50,818 nt of DNA from the NCBI RefSeq assembly GCF_007830235.1, contig NZ_VLKI01000009.1, positions 1 through 50,818 on the forward strand. Reading direction: 5' to 3'. The translations under genes were made by a program, and so were the position numbers. Of this stretch, positions 7,830-15,496 are shown one piece after another. The notes under the pieces are model-generated. The model worked only from the letters and a program-made list of their open reading frames with translations. It was not told where the DNA came from and ran no database searches. This DNA is from Cytobacillus oceanisediminis. GTDB taxonomy: Bacteria; Bacillota; Bacilli; Bacillales; Cytobacillaceae. How positions within the stretch are numbered: the first letter of the stretch is position 1; the number at the start of each line of letters is the position of its first letter.

Positions 7830-8468
7830 TTAGCCTTTCAGCCGCCCGACAAAATCGTTAAGCTGATCCAGTGAGGTCAGATTTTCATTGCATTTTTGGC
7901 TGTCCTGGCAGATGTAATTGCCTCTTTTTGTATATGTGCCCAATTGAGATCCTTTCGTTTCGGACAGAAACATGCCAATCTCTTCAAATTTATTGCAGAT
8001 AGCACAGATTCCTTTTTTGCTGATAGGCTTAAAAGTTCCATGCAGACCTGACAATTTATCATTTTGCAGGCTGATTATATACTTTCTGTTGGTGCCTTTA
8101 TCATTCCAGCCCAAATAGCTGATTTCCCGGAAATTGATATCTTCGAGTGCGGGCATTTTTAATTTTTTCGTCTTAGGGAACAGCTTTTTGATGGATTGGT
8201 CCGTTAAATTTTTAAAAGGAATTACATATCCTTTTATTTCGGCTAGGAATGCCTCGGCCTGCTCTCTTTCTTTTATCTCAATGATGGGGTCAAGAAGCCG
8301 TTTTTGGTCTTCGGTTAGTTCTTCAAAAAGGCTAAAAACCTTTTCTGCAGAAAGAGATTTCAGTGCATTCAGCACCACTGTATCATTTACAGACGCATGG
8401 CCGTTAATTAAAACCCGTACCTGTGACTTAATAAAATTGTATTGATCATTTCTTATGAAAGGTTCCAA
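7830..8468 (-). CDS. FusB/FusC-family EF-G-binding zinc protein
   Basis: A roughly 212-residue protein resembling staphylococcal FusB, which binds elongation factor G and releases it from ribosomes stalled by fusidic acid. The N-terminal helical part (DQYNFIKSQVRVLINGHASVND) and the C-terminal zinc-finger part (CAIC, then ICQDSQKC) match the family. The start is uncertain. AGGAG lies only two bases before an ATG, but eight bases before the following in-frame TTG, so the TTG (8468) is chosen here; the ATG would be 8474. Chromosomal homologues in Bacillus may give low-level fusidic acid tolerance or serve translation housekeeping; which applies here cannot be told. Confidence 0.82.
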   Translation of the reverse strand: MEPFIRNDQYNFIKSQVRVLINGHASVNDTVVLNALKSLSAEKVFSLFEELTEDQKRLLDPIIEIKEREQAEAFLAEIKGYVIPFKNLTDQSIKKLFPKTKKLKMPALEDINFREISYLGWNDKGTNRKYIISLQNDKLSGLHGTFKPISKKGICAICNKFEEIGMFLSETKGSQLGTYTKRGNYICQDSQKCNENLTSLDQLNDFVGRLKG

Positions 8469-8575
8469 TATCATCACTCCTATACATACAGCACCCAACA
8501 TATCTATTTCACTTTAAAAGATTTGCCTGATATTGTAAATGTATTAAACAATTAGGAAATGAACTCGGCACATGT

Positions 8576-8608
8576 AAAAAGCACTGAACAACATCGGTCA
8601 GTGCTTTC
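8576..8608 (-). terminator. Terminator, minus strand
   Basis: AAAGCACTGA and TCAGTGCTTT form a perfect 10-bp stem; the minus strand continues with five T. It lies beyond repeat copy B and would end transcripts from the leftward CD3324-type gene. Confidence 0.6.
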
Positions 8609-8623
8609 ATAGCTTTATTTTTT

Positions 8624-8865
8624 GGCTCTGTTAATCTTGCCTGTTGATTTCCGTTCAAGAAGCGCGCTTTCCCGTGGCGGTCCAGGAGCCTCCTCGGTGC
8701 AAGCGCCTGCGGGGTCTCCCTTTGACATGCTCCTCGAGCAGGACTTTGAATGAGCATCCTCGAATAAGCACCGCACGAAGGAAATACGAATGCATTTTTC
8801 GAGGATCTCGCACCTTCCGCTCCAATCAACACGGTGCTAATATCAACAATGACTTTGACAAAGCC
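8624..8865 (-). repeat. Dispersed intergenic repeat, copy B (full length)
   Basis: It is bounded by GGCTCTGTTAA and by CTTTGACAAAGCC, which are inverted versions of the same outer end. Inside are CCTGTTGATTTCCG and CCGCTCCAATCAACA, then a central part rich in GC stems (GCCTGCGGGG, CGAATGCATTTTTCGAGGATC). About 240 bases. The right end touches the stop codon of the next leftward gene. Confidence 0.7.
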
Positions 8866-9128
8866 TAATTTTTATAAACAATCTTCTTGATCGTTTCACT
8901 GGAAAGGTAATATTCCTCTGCTAATTGGCTGATTGTTTTGCCGTTCTTGAAAGCGTGTTTAATGGACAGGTTTCTCTCATCCAAAGCTTTTCTCGCCCCG
9001 GAGAGGGAACCCCATTTACGGTGGGCCTTTTCGGGCTTTGGAATATAGATAGCCTCACCCTGGACATATTTTTGGATTTCCGCGATCAGGTTTTCAGGTA
9101 AAACGGCATTTGCCTTTACATAACTCAT
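8865..9128 (-). CDS. CD3324-family small protein (helix-turn-helix-like)
   Basis: An 87-residue protein. The first half carries LPENLIAEIQKYVQGEAIYIP, a signature of the CD3324 family, and the second half holds a homeodomain-like helix-turn-helix (GKTISQLAEEYYLSSETIKKIV). The family is probably DNA-binding, but its role is not known to me. The start is the ATG preceded by GGAG at nine bases; the thirteen residues further upstream lack a ribosome-binding site. Its TAG stop overlaps the outer end of repeat copy B. Confidence 0.75.
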   Translation of the reverse strand: MSYVKANAVLPENLIAEIQKYVQGEAIYIPKPEKAHRKWGSLSGARKALDERNLSIKHAFKNGKTISQLAEEYYLSSETIKKIVYKN

Positions 9129-9216
9129 TTCTGCCAGCTCCTTATTATTTTTGTATCTAAAAATCAATAAGGTGCAAAGCCGATATCAGAAATGATAGCT
9201 TGATGGGCGATATTGT

Positions 9217-9309
9217 TTAAAAAATTACCACCTCATGCAAAGTATCGCCAGTAATATCAGGCTTTGCATGAGACGCTACAGTATCAGGCAATGCAATCAC
9301 AATTGCCAT
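9217..9309 (-). CDS. Possible 30-residue small protein
   Basis: A short reading frame (begins MAIVIALPDTVASHA) preceded by a textbook AGGAGG eight bases from the ATG. The peptide contains two related segments (ALPDTVASH and KPDITGDTLH), reflecting a direct repeat TATCAGGC-N-TGCA in the DNA. No family is recognised. The strong ribosome-binding site is the only real support. The rest of the gap up to the helD start (9310-9529) shows nothing convincing apart from a palindromic TGGTACC/GGTACCA. Confidence 0.35.
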   Translation of the reverse strand: MAIVIALPDTVASHAKPDITGDTLHEVVIF

Positions 9310-9529
9310 CTCCATCACCTCCTAAAAAGCAGATTTTCCTACATTATAAAATAAACTTTATACCAATGTATATCACAGTTGAAATTCGACAAAATTCGGG
9401 TGGTACCAGGTACCAATAATTATCCTGCTTGCTCAATGCAGACTTTTCTGATAATATATTTTTCTGCCCACGCGTACGCTCATATGTATTTCTCCATTGC
9501 GGCTGAAAAAATTTGGGAAGGAGAAACAT

Positions 9530-11797
9530 ATGCCATTTGAACATGAGCACCCCGATTTTCAACAGGAGATTCAGCGGCTGGAATTCACGAAACGTTATAT
9601 TGATGTGGTGATTAAGACATCAGAATCCAGCAAAGACAAGTTTCAGGAGAACATGAAAGAAGCTTTCGAAGACATTGATTGGCTTGAATCCAGTTTGAGT
9701 TATTCTTCATTATTAACGAATGCCCGCTTTTTTGAAATGTCCAGGGATGAATTAATGCAATTGAAAAATGCCAGAAAAAAGCCTTATTTTGCAAGGATTG
9801 ATTTTCTCCGGGAAGACCTTAATGAAAAAGAAATCTTATACATAGGAAAAACCTCTTTATATTCCCGTGAAAATCAAGAGCAGATTATTGTTGACTGGCG
9901 GTCTCCGATTGCCAATCTATACTATGAAGGCAGGCTTGGAGAGGTTCAGTATGATTCGTATGAAGAAAGCTTTCATGGTCACCTTTCATTAAAGCGCCAA
10001 TTTATGATTGAAGACGGGGTTCTTGATGAAATCCGTGATATTGATTTAACCACAACAGATGAATTGCTTCAGGAATCACTGTCAAAAAGCTCAAGCAACC
10101 GCCTCACAGAAATTATCTCGACGATTCAGGAAGAGCAGAACAAAATTATCCGCGCTGATTTAAATAAGCCGATCATTGTGCAGGGAGCAGCGGGAAGCGG
10201 AAAAACGACGATTGCTCTGCACAGGATAAGCTACTTCATTTATCAGTACAAAGAAAATTTTGCCCCCGAGCAGCTTATGATTCTCGCACCCAGCAGGCTC
10301 TTTATCGATTATATTTCAGAAGCACTCCCGGAACTTGGTGTAGAAAGAGTCCGCCAGACAACCTATCAGGAATATGTACAGGCTTGCCTGGGGGAGAAAC
10401 TCACGATGGCTGAGGATAACAAATTAGTGAGGCTTCTTGAAAGTAATGACACCCAAGAAACACAGCTTGCTGCCTGGGCCTCGTCTATTAAAGGATCGCC
10501 TGTCTTTCAAGTCGTACTCAGCAATTACTTAAAGGAAATTTATAAGAGTTTTTACCCTAAAGAGGATTTTACCGTTGATAAGTTCCGACTGTTCAGCCAT
10601 AAAAAATTCATCCAGCTTTTTAAGGATGATTATCAGTATCTCCCCCTTTATAGAAGGCTGGATAAGCTAAAAGCAGTAATTCAAAATGACCTGGCAAAGA
10701 AAAAGAAGAACATCATAAAAAAAATTGAAGCCTATTATGATGAACGGATTGAACGGGCTCTCTACAGTGGGAAAGATCCGGAAAAAAGAAGGCAATATGT
10801 TTCAGTGGCCCTTGATAAAAAAGCAGACAGGCTCGAAGAAATAAAGAAGAGCATAAGAACGGCTGTGCCAACATATATGAAGCAATTTACGAAAAAAAGC
10901 CTGTTCCGATATTATAAGGAGCTATTTGCGGATGCGGACCGCCTATCAAAAATGTCTGGAGGGAAGTTATCGGAAGAAGATGCAGGCTTGCTTTGTGAGT
11001 ACAATCAGAAATTATTCAAGAAAAAGGTTTATGAGAGAGAAGACCTTGCTTTAATGCTATATTTACAGGAAAACCTTTTTGGCATCCCTAAAGATCTCCG
11101 GGCAAAAAATATAGTTATCGATGAAGCGCAGGACTATAGCTTTATGGAGCTTCTTTCTCTAAAAAAAGCGCTGGATACTGATATGTTTACACTTGTCGGG
11201 GATCTGGCACAGGGAATTCACTCATACAGGGGACTAACAAGCTGGGAGCAAGTACTTGATTATATTTTTCCCCGCGCAACCTATACCGAACTCCAGAAAA
11301 GCTATCGTACGACAGTTGAAATTATGGAAAAAGCAAATGAATTGTTAAAGTTGCTTCCCTATTCATTTCCGGAAGTCGAACCAGTTGTCCGCCATGGGAA
11401 AAGCCCTGAGTTTATAAAAAGAAAAGATGGTCAAGATCTTGTAAAGCAGCTTGAAAACCAGGTAACTTCCTTAAAAGAAGAAGATTATAAAACATTTGCG
11501 GTGATCGGAAAAACGATGAAGGATTGCAAGCTCCTTCACTCCCTTTTTGAGAAACATGGAGAGCTGCCTTTTAAGCTGCTGCAGGAGCAGGAAAGCATTC
11601 CGAAGGATGAAATCGTTATCGTGCCCTCTTATTTGGCCAAAGGGCTGGAATTTGATGCGGTCATGGTTCTGTCGATTGAAGAGAAATTCTCGAGAGAATC
11701 TGAGCTGGATATAAAACTTCTTTATGTTGCTATGACACGGCCGCTTCACCGATTGTATTTTTATGGGATGGAAGAGGACAATTTCATATTAGGCTAA
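9530..11797 (+). CDS. helD: HelD-type RNA polymerase recycling ATPase (UvrD/Rep helicase fold)
   Basis: A 755-residue SF1 helicase-like ATPase. Walker A GAAGSGKTT lies near residue 218 and Walker B DEAQD near 531. The N-terminal coiled coil (first ~90 residues) and the motif IVDWRSPIANLYYEGRLG are typical of HelD, which binds core RNA polymerase and frees stalled complexes. B. subtilis HelD is 774 residues, so this is full length. The start is the ATG after GAAGGAG; the longer upstream reading is unsupported. Monocistronic with its own terminators. Confidence 0.88.
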   Translation: MPFEHEHPDFQQEIQRLEFTKRYIDVVIKTSESSKDKFQENMKEAFEDIDWLESSLSYSSLLTNARFFEMSRDELMQLKNARKKPYFARIDFLREDLNEKEILYIGKTSLYSRENQEQIIVDWRSPIANLYYEGRLGEVQYDSYEESFHGHLSLKRQFMIEDGVLDEIRDIDLTTTDELLQESLSKSSSNRLTEIISTIQEEQNKIIRADLNKPIIVQGAAGSGKTTIALHRISYFIYQYKENFAPEQLMILAPSRLFIDYISEALPELGVERVRQTTYQEYVQACLGEKLTMAEDNKLVRLLESNDTQETQLAAWASSIKGSPVFQVVLSNYLKEIYKSFYPKEDFTVDKFRLFSHKKFIQLFKDDYQYLPLYRRLDKLKAVIQNDLAKKKKNIIKKIEAYYDERIERALYSGKDPEKRRQYVSVALDKKADRLEEIKKSIRTAVPTYMKQFTKKSLFRYYKELFADADRLSKMSGGKLSEEDAGLLCEYNQKLFKKKVYEREDLALMLYLQENLFGIPKDLRAKNIVIDEAQDYSFMELLSLKKALDTDMFTLVGDLAQGIHSYRGLTSWEQVLDYIFPRATYTELQKSYRTTVEIMEKANELLKLLPYSFPEVEPVVRHGKSPEFIKRKDGQDLVKQLENQVTSLKEEDYKTFAVIGKTMKDCKLLHSLFEKHGELPFKLLQEQESIPKDEIVIVPSYLAKGLEFDAVMVLSIEEKFSRESELDIKLLYVAMTRPLHRLYFYGMEEDNFILG

Positions 11798-11808
11798 TTA
11801 TCTAAAAT

Positions 11809-11844
11809 AGCGGCTGCCCCATTAGAGGAGCCGCTGTTTTTTTT
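11809..11844 (+). terminator. Terminator of helD
   Basis: AGCGGCT and AGCCGCT form a stem with a loop of 13 bases, followed by GTTTTTTTT. Confidence 0.75.
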
Positions 11845-11883
11845 GGTTGAAAAAAGAATTTAAAAAATATAAAAAAAGTTCGC

Positions 11884-11907
11884 TGTCCTTTGTTTAGGAC
11901 ATTTTTT
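11884..11907 (+). terminator. Second hairpin with T run after helD
   Basis: TGTCCT and AGGACA (six-base loop) are followed by six T, a compact backup terminator about 40 bases after the first. Confidence 0.55.
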
Positions 11908-12020
11908 CATCGGGAAGAACATCCATACAGAATAAGAAATGGCAATAAGATGCAGAAGGAAAACGAGGATTAGAAATGCTGCGAATAAATAATCCCGGCA
12001 TCTGCCGTTTATATAGATAG

Positions 12021-12058
12021 GCGATTGCTTCCCTCAGGCAATCGCTTTATTATTTTCC
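12021..12058 (+). terminator. Orphan terminator-like hairpin
   Basis: GCGATTGC and GCAATCGC form a perfect stem followed by TTTATTATTTT. It stands 110 bases after the preceding terminator with no annotated gene in between. A 14-codon reading frame (11976-12020, GAGG seven bases before its ATG) stops exactly where the stem begins. A small RNA or leader is possible. Confidence 0.5.
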
Positions 12059-12137
12059 ATAAGTCTTAATATTAGGTCGCCTGTTTAAGCAAATGCTAAA
12101 ATAAAGGGATAAAGCAGTAAAGGAGTTGATCACGATT

Positions 12138-12959
12138 ATGAAGGATATCTACAGTACTTTAACTTTGCATAACGGAGTGGAGCTGCCCCAATTTGGCCTG
12201 GGTGTTTATAAAGTGGAGGAAGGTCAGCAGGTTGAAGAGACCGTAAAGAAGGCAATTAATCTAGGATACAGGCTGATTGATACTGCCGCTTTTTACGAAA
12301 ATGAAGAAGGGGTAGGAAAAGCAATAAAGGAAAGCGGTGTGCCGAGGGAAGAGCTTTTTATTACGACAAAGGTGTGGAATACGGAGCAGGGTTATGAACA
12401 GACACTTGCTGCGTTTGAAAAAAGCATAAAGAAGCTGAATTTGGAATACATAGATTTATACTTGATCCATTGGCCTGTTAAAGGAAAATACCTTGATACA
12501 TGGAGAGCCCTAGAAGAGCTATACAAGACCGGAAAAGTAAAAGCGATTGGCGTAAGCAATTTTCAAATCCATCATTTAAAGGATATTATGGAAAACTCAT
12601 CTGAAAAGCCTGTAGTCAATCAAGTTGAGCTTCATCCGCGGTTATCGCAGGAGGAACTGAGGGCTTTTTGTGATGAACACAATATTAAAGTAGAAGCATG
12701 GTCTCCGATTGCCAGAGGAAGAGTCTTGGACGATTCTGTGATTCAGGAAATTGCGCACACACACGGCAAGTCCGCCGCCCAGATCATCCTAAGATGGCAT
12801 CTCCAGAACAGCATTATCATTATTCCAAAATCAGTTCATGAGGAAAGGCTGAAGGAAAACGCTGATATTTTCGATTTTGAGTTAAACTCGGATGAGATGA
12901 ATCAATTGAATCAATTAAATGTAAACGAAAGATATGGGCCGGATCCGGATACCTTTTGA
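12138..12959 (+). CDS. Aldo/keto reductase (YtbE-like)
   Basis: A 273-residue NADPH-dependent carbonyl reductase of the AKR family. The catalytic tetrad is visible as Asp in LIDTAAFY, Tyr in the same motif, Lys in ITTKVWN, and His in [10 protein letters not shown]. The cofactor-binding C-terminal segment reads [22 protein letters not shown]. The whole pattern is close to B. subtilis YtbE, including the GPDPD C-terminus. The ATG lies 12 bases after AAAGGAG; a TTG directly after the ribosome-binding site is too close to use. The physiological substrate is unknown; detoxification of reactive aldehydes is usual for the group. Confidence 0.88.
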   Translation: MKDIYSTLTLHNGVELPQFGLGVYKVEEGQQVEETVKKAINLGYRLIDTAAFYENEEGVGKAIKESGVPREELFITTKVWNTEQGYEQTLAAFEKSIKKLNLEYIDLYLIHWPVKGKYLDTWRALEELYKTGKVKAIGVSNFQIHHLKDIMENSSEKPVVNQVELHPRLSQEELRAFCDEHNIKVEAWSPIARGRVLDDSVIQEIAHTHGKSAAQIILRWHLQNSIIIIPKSVHEERLKENADIFDFELNSDEMNQLNQLNVNERYGPDPDTF

Positions 12960-12980
12960 TCTGCGCAATCACCGTCAGCT

Positions 12981-13008
12981 AAGCATCCTTAGGGGTGCTT
13001 TTTTTTTA
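12981..13008 (+). terminator. Terminator of the aldo/keto reductase gene
   Basis: AAGCATCC and GGGGTGCTT pair around a short loop, followed by nine T. Confidence 0.7.
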
Positions 13009-13045
13009 TTAGGCGGCAATGCGGTAAATAGATTTTAAAAAAATG

Positions 13046-13070
13046 GTTTTAGAAATAGAATGATGGGTAA
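13046..13070 (+). promoter_or_regulatory. Sigma-B-like promoter
   Basis: GTTTTA, a 13-base spacer, then GGGTAA closely matches the general stress sigma factor consensus (GTTTAA, 12-15 bases, GGGTAT). It sits 107 bases before a GlsB/YeaQ-type gene, a family that includes stress-regulated members such as B. subtilis YwzA. Confidence 0.5.
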
Positions 13071-13176
13071 TTTAATTGTACAAGCAGATAAGATCACCAA
13101 AAGCTGCGCAGCTACTGAATGAAAATCTTAATCTGAACAGAAACTAATTTTAAAAACTAACAAGGAGTGATTTTAA

Positions 13177-13437
13177 ATGTTGAGCTTTTTATGGGCATTA
13201 ATTATAGGTGGTATCATTGGTTGGTTAGCAGGTATGATCGTTGGGAGAGATATTCCAGGCGGAATTATCGGTAACATTATCGCAGGTTTCATTGGTGCTT
13301 GGTTAGGTTCATTAATTCTTGGTGATTGGGGTCCTGTCGTAGCGGACTTCGCTATTATTCCTGCTTTAATTGGTGCTATCCTGCTTGTGTTCATCGTAAG
13401 CTTTGTAATGAGAGCTATGCGCAAATCTCATGACTAA
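13177..13437 (+). CDS. GlsB/YeaQ/YmgE-family stress membrane protein
   Basis: An 86-residue, Gly-rich, three-segment membrane protein (GGIIGWLAGMIVGRDIPGG, then GNIIAGFIGAWLGSLILGDWG). The family (transglycosylase-associated fold) responds to general stress in many bacteria, but its biochemical role is unknown. Ribosome-binding site AAGGAGTGA. The sigma-B-like promoter upstream fits a general stress role. It is followed by a strong terminator, so it is monocistronic. Confidence 0.9.
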   Translation: MLSFLWALIIGGIIGWLAGMIVGRDIPGGIIGNIIAGFIGAWLGSLILGDWGPVVADFAIIPALIGAILLVFIVSFVMRAMRKSHD

Positions 13438-13454
13438 TAGTAACTAAATGAAAA

Positions 13455-13485
13455 AAGTCCCCTGTATGGGGGCTTCTTTTTTTTT
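13455..13485 (+). terminator. Terminator of the glsB-like gene
   Basis: GTCCCC and GGGGGC form the stem, followed by TTCTTTTTTTTT. Confidence 0.75.
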
Positions 13486-13546
13486 CTAAAATGATTTTCA
13501 AGGAAAAGGAAAAGTTTTAGGCTTTGGGAAATCGGATTAGAAATTC

Positions 13547-13597
13547 CACAAAAAAACTGACTCGATTGCGACTTGGCTACATTCAAAGTCAGTTCTT
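13547..13597 (-). terminator. Terminator on the minus strand after the pseudouridine synthase gene
   Basis: AACTGACT (read on the minus strand) pairs with AGTCAGTT and is followed by a T run. It lies beyond the 52-base repeats and would end leftward transcripts from the rluA-like gene. Confidence 0.5.
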
Positions 13598-13601
13598 TTG
13601 A

Positions 13602-13757
13602 GGAATTTGTCATTGAAGTACCCTTATGAAGGATATTTCCCTGATTCCATAACTGAAATTTGTCCTTCAACATCCTTGTGAAGGACATCTCGTTAATCAA
13701 CAAACTGAAATTTATCCTTTAATACCTTTTTGAAGGACGTCTCATCCACTTTCTGTA
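13602..13757. repeat. Three tandem degenerate 52-base repeats
   Basis: Three units of 52 bases start at 13602, 13654 and 13706, each with the pattern TGAAATTTGTCCTT...TGAAGGACATCTC. Each unit contains a short inverted pair (GTCCTTCA / TGAAGGAC). On the minus strand they translate into related peptides (SFKKVLKDKFQ, SFTRMLKDKFQ), but stop codons break the frame. This is a decayed tandem repeat in the rluA-like gene's 3' region, not a gene. Confidence 0.65.
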
Positions 13758-13768
13758 TAAACCATCCA

Positions 13769-14689
13769 TCAAAAAGCGTAAGGATCAACCCCTTTAAAAA
13801 TCTCGGGATGATCAAGAAAAGGCGCACGGCACACAATTGTTTCGCCGGAAAAAGGATGGGGAATTTCAAGCTTAACGGCATGAAGCGCCTGACGGGGAAA
13901 GACGGGTTTCCCTCCATATAATAAATCCCCTGCAAGCGGGTAGCCCAGATGGCTTAAATGGACACGGATTTGATGTGTTCTTCCAGTATCCAGCCGGCAC
14001 TTAATAAGGGAAAGATTTTGTCTCAAATACGTATCTATTAATTCAAAGTGAGTCACTGCAGGCTGCCCTTTAGGAGAAATTCTTCTTCTGGTAGGATGGT
14101 GCCTGTCACGGCCAATTGATTCACGGATCGTTCCTTTTTTCTGCTGAAGCTTGCCTTGTGCCAATGCCAAGTATGTACGCTTAATTGCTCTTTCTTCAAG
14201 CTTTTTATCCATGATAGCACCCGCCAAGGAGTGTTTTGCAAATAGAACAGCTCCAGTCGTATCCCGGTCCAAGCGATGGACATGTTTAATGCTTCTATTT
14301 TCTCCCTGCATTTGCAGATGAAAGGCTGCCGCATTGGCAAGTGTATTGTTTTGCCCAGGGGAATTAGGATGTGTGTCCATGCCCGCAGGCTTATTCAAGA
14401 CCAGCAAATGGTCATCCTCATATAAAACATCAACATCCATGTAAGAAGGAATGACTCCAAAATCTTCTTCCTGAAAAATATGCAATCTTAATTTATCGCC
14501 GGTATGTAAAAGCTTTGTCCAGGTTGCTGGTTCATCGTTGATCAAAACCCGCTTTTCCATTCTCATAGTATGTGTTTGCTTCTTAGGTGCTGACCAGAGG
14601 GTGCGAAAAATAAAGTCCACTGTGTAACCTTCCCAATCGGGAGGAACCAACATTTCACACCATTCACCAAACCTTTGTATTTTTACCAT
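13769..14689 (-). CDS. RluA-family pseudouridine synthase (YhcT-like)
   Basis: A 306-residue RNA pseudouridine synthase. An N-terminal S4-like part (residues ~15-80) is followed by the catalytic domain with VLNKPAGMDTHP, the catalytic Asp in HRLDRDTTG (near residue 142), and the RLDTGRTHQIRVHL motif. Its position next to a yhcU-like gene matches B. subtilis yhcT-yhcU. The target RNA position is not known. Ribosome-binding site AAGGAG at six bases from the ATG. Confidence 0.9.
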   Translation of the reverse strand: MVKIQRFGEWCEMLVPPDWEGYTVDFIFRTLWSAPKKQTHTMRMEKRVLINDEPATWTKLLHTGDKLRLHIFQEEDFGVIPSYMDVDVLYEDDHLLVLNKPAGMDTHPNSPGQNNTLANAAAFHLQMQGENRSIKHVHRLDRDTTGAVLFAKHSLAGAIMDKKLEERAIKRTYLALAQGKLQQKKGTIRESIGRDRHHPTRRRISPKGQPAVTHFELIDTYLRQNLSLIKCRLDTGRTHQIRVHLSHLGYPLAGDLLYGGKPVFPRQALHAVKLEIPHPFSGETIVCRAPFLDHPEIFKGVDPYAF

Positions 14690-14741
14690 AAATTACTCCT
14701 TACCCTTATTGAATAATCATGCTTTTTTATCATATAAATTA

Positions 14742-14811
14742 ATTACAATAATATATTAGCCCTTTAAGCTTACTGTTAAAAGGATAAAGAACAGAAAAAT
14801 ATTATTGTAAT
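14742..14811. repeat. Spaced 13-bp inverted repeat in the divergent yhcT/yhcU gap
   Basis: ATTACAATAATAT (14742-14754) and its exact complement ATATTATTGTAAT (14799-14811) are 44 bases apart. They lie between two divergent genes and could be paired operator half-elements or a long RNA stem. No regulator can be assigned. Confidence 0.4.
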
Positions 14812-14916
14812 AATCAAAAACCTACTTCCGTTTTGCTATAAATGAGAGTAATATAGAACTTTAGAACTATTTCCGCAGAAATGATTGTATGCCAACTATT
14901 TCCGCAGGAGGAAAAT

Positions 14917-15036
14917 TTGTCAACAAATACCTTATCCATGGGTATAATTACCACCCTAAAGGGCTTTCAGAATATGATATTCTTAAGTATATATTACGAA
15001 CTGATTACAAGGATTACAAAGGTGGGTTATCAGTGA
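14917..15036 (+). CDS. Possible 39-residue peptide coupled to yhcU
   Basis: A TTG start five bases after GGAGG opens a 39-codon frame that ends with TGA overlapping the GTG start of the next gene (GTGA). This is a typical arrangement for translational coupling. The peptide has no recognised family. The alternative is that this strong ribosome-binding site belongs to a longer in-frame form of the yhcU-like protein, but no start codon in that frame is placed correctly. Confidence 0.3.
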   Translation: MSTNTLSMGIITTLKGFQNMIFLSIYYELITRITKVGYQ

Positions 15037-15431
15037 AGGTTGTATTTGCATCAACTCCTGATCAGGAACAAAAAATAATGGAGCTAATTGAAAAATTCTA
15101 TTCAAATGTGTTTCCTCTTTATTTCACAGATGATGACATTAGAGAATTTGAGCAGCAGAAGATCTTACATACTTCTACAAGGCACTTTGAATACTTTGGG
15201 ACATTAAAGGAGGCTTACCAGGTTATTGTAGGACTGCAAACGCTAATGGCTATTTTGGAATCTCCCCAGCAGGAAGATAAATATGAAGCTATTTTCGTAA
15301 AAAATGTGCAAATTCTTAAAGAATTCGGCCTATCTTTTCCATTTGACTACAGTCATTTTTGCGGTGAGAGATTGCCGAGGAATGATTTATTCAGTGTCTA
15401 CGCCAAAGCCGCAAATGAAATATTGGTTTAA
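15033..15431 (+). CDS. YhcU-like DUF5365 protein
   Basis: A 132-residue soluble protein of unknown function that starts MKVVFASTPDQEQKI, the beginning expected for B. subtilis YhcU. A longer frame extends 48 codons upstream, but it has no well-placed ribosome-binding site. AAAGGTGG lies seven bases before this GTG, and the family length is about 130 residues. Conserved-looking segments are FPLYFTDDDIREFEQ and FGTLKEAYQVI. Adjacent to the divergent rluA-like gene, as in B. subtilis. Confidence 0.75.
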   Translation: MKVVFASTPDQEQKIMELIEKFYSNVFPLYFTDDDIREFEQQKILHTSTRHFEYFGTLKEAYQVIVGLQTLMAILESPQQEDKYEAIFVKNVQILKEFGLSFPFDYSHFCGERLPRNDLFSVYAKAANEILV

Positions 15432-15461
15432 AAAAAACGCCTGCAGCCGCAGGCGTTTTTC
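15430..15461. terminator. Bidirectional terminator between yhcU-like and the thioredoxin-like gene
   Basis: ACGCCTGC and GCAGGCGT form a perfect 8-bp stem with A and T runs on both sides. It serves two convergent genes. Confidence 0.8.
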
Positions 15462-15496
15462 TTATCTAACGGAAATGCTGGTCAGTACTTCCGGTT

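Noticed and set aside
7830..8501. Longer ATG start (8501) for the FusB-like protein
   Set aside because: The added residues include the ribosome-binding site itself (AGGAG within codons 7-9), and FusB-type proteins begin a few residues before the QYN motif.
9395..9415. T-box-like GGTGGTACC before helD
   Set aside because: No specifier stem, no AGGGTGGNACCGCG context with competing terminator, and the downstream gene is not an aminoacyl-tRNA or amino acid gene. The motif is part of a TGGTACC/GGTACCA palindrome.
11847..11873. Promoter TTGAAA-N15-TATAAA after helD
   Set aside because: It would place the start only about ten bases before the compact terminator at 11884, and the spacer is short; more likely AT-rich chance.
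13434..13935. Leftward reading frames through the 52-base repeats
   Set aside because: They overlap the C-terminal coding part of the rluA-like gene or the terminator, lack ribosome-binding sites, and reflect the repeat unit.
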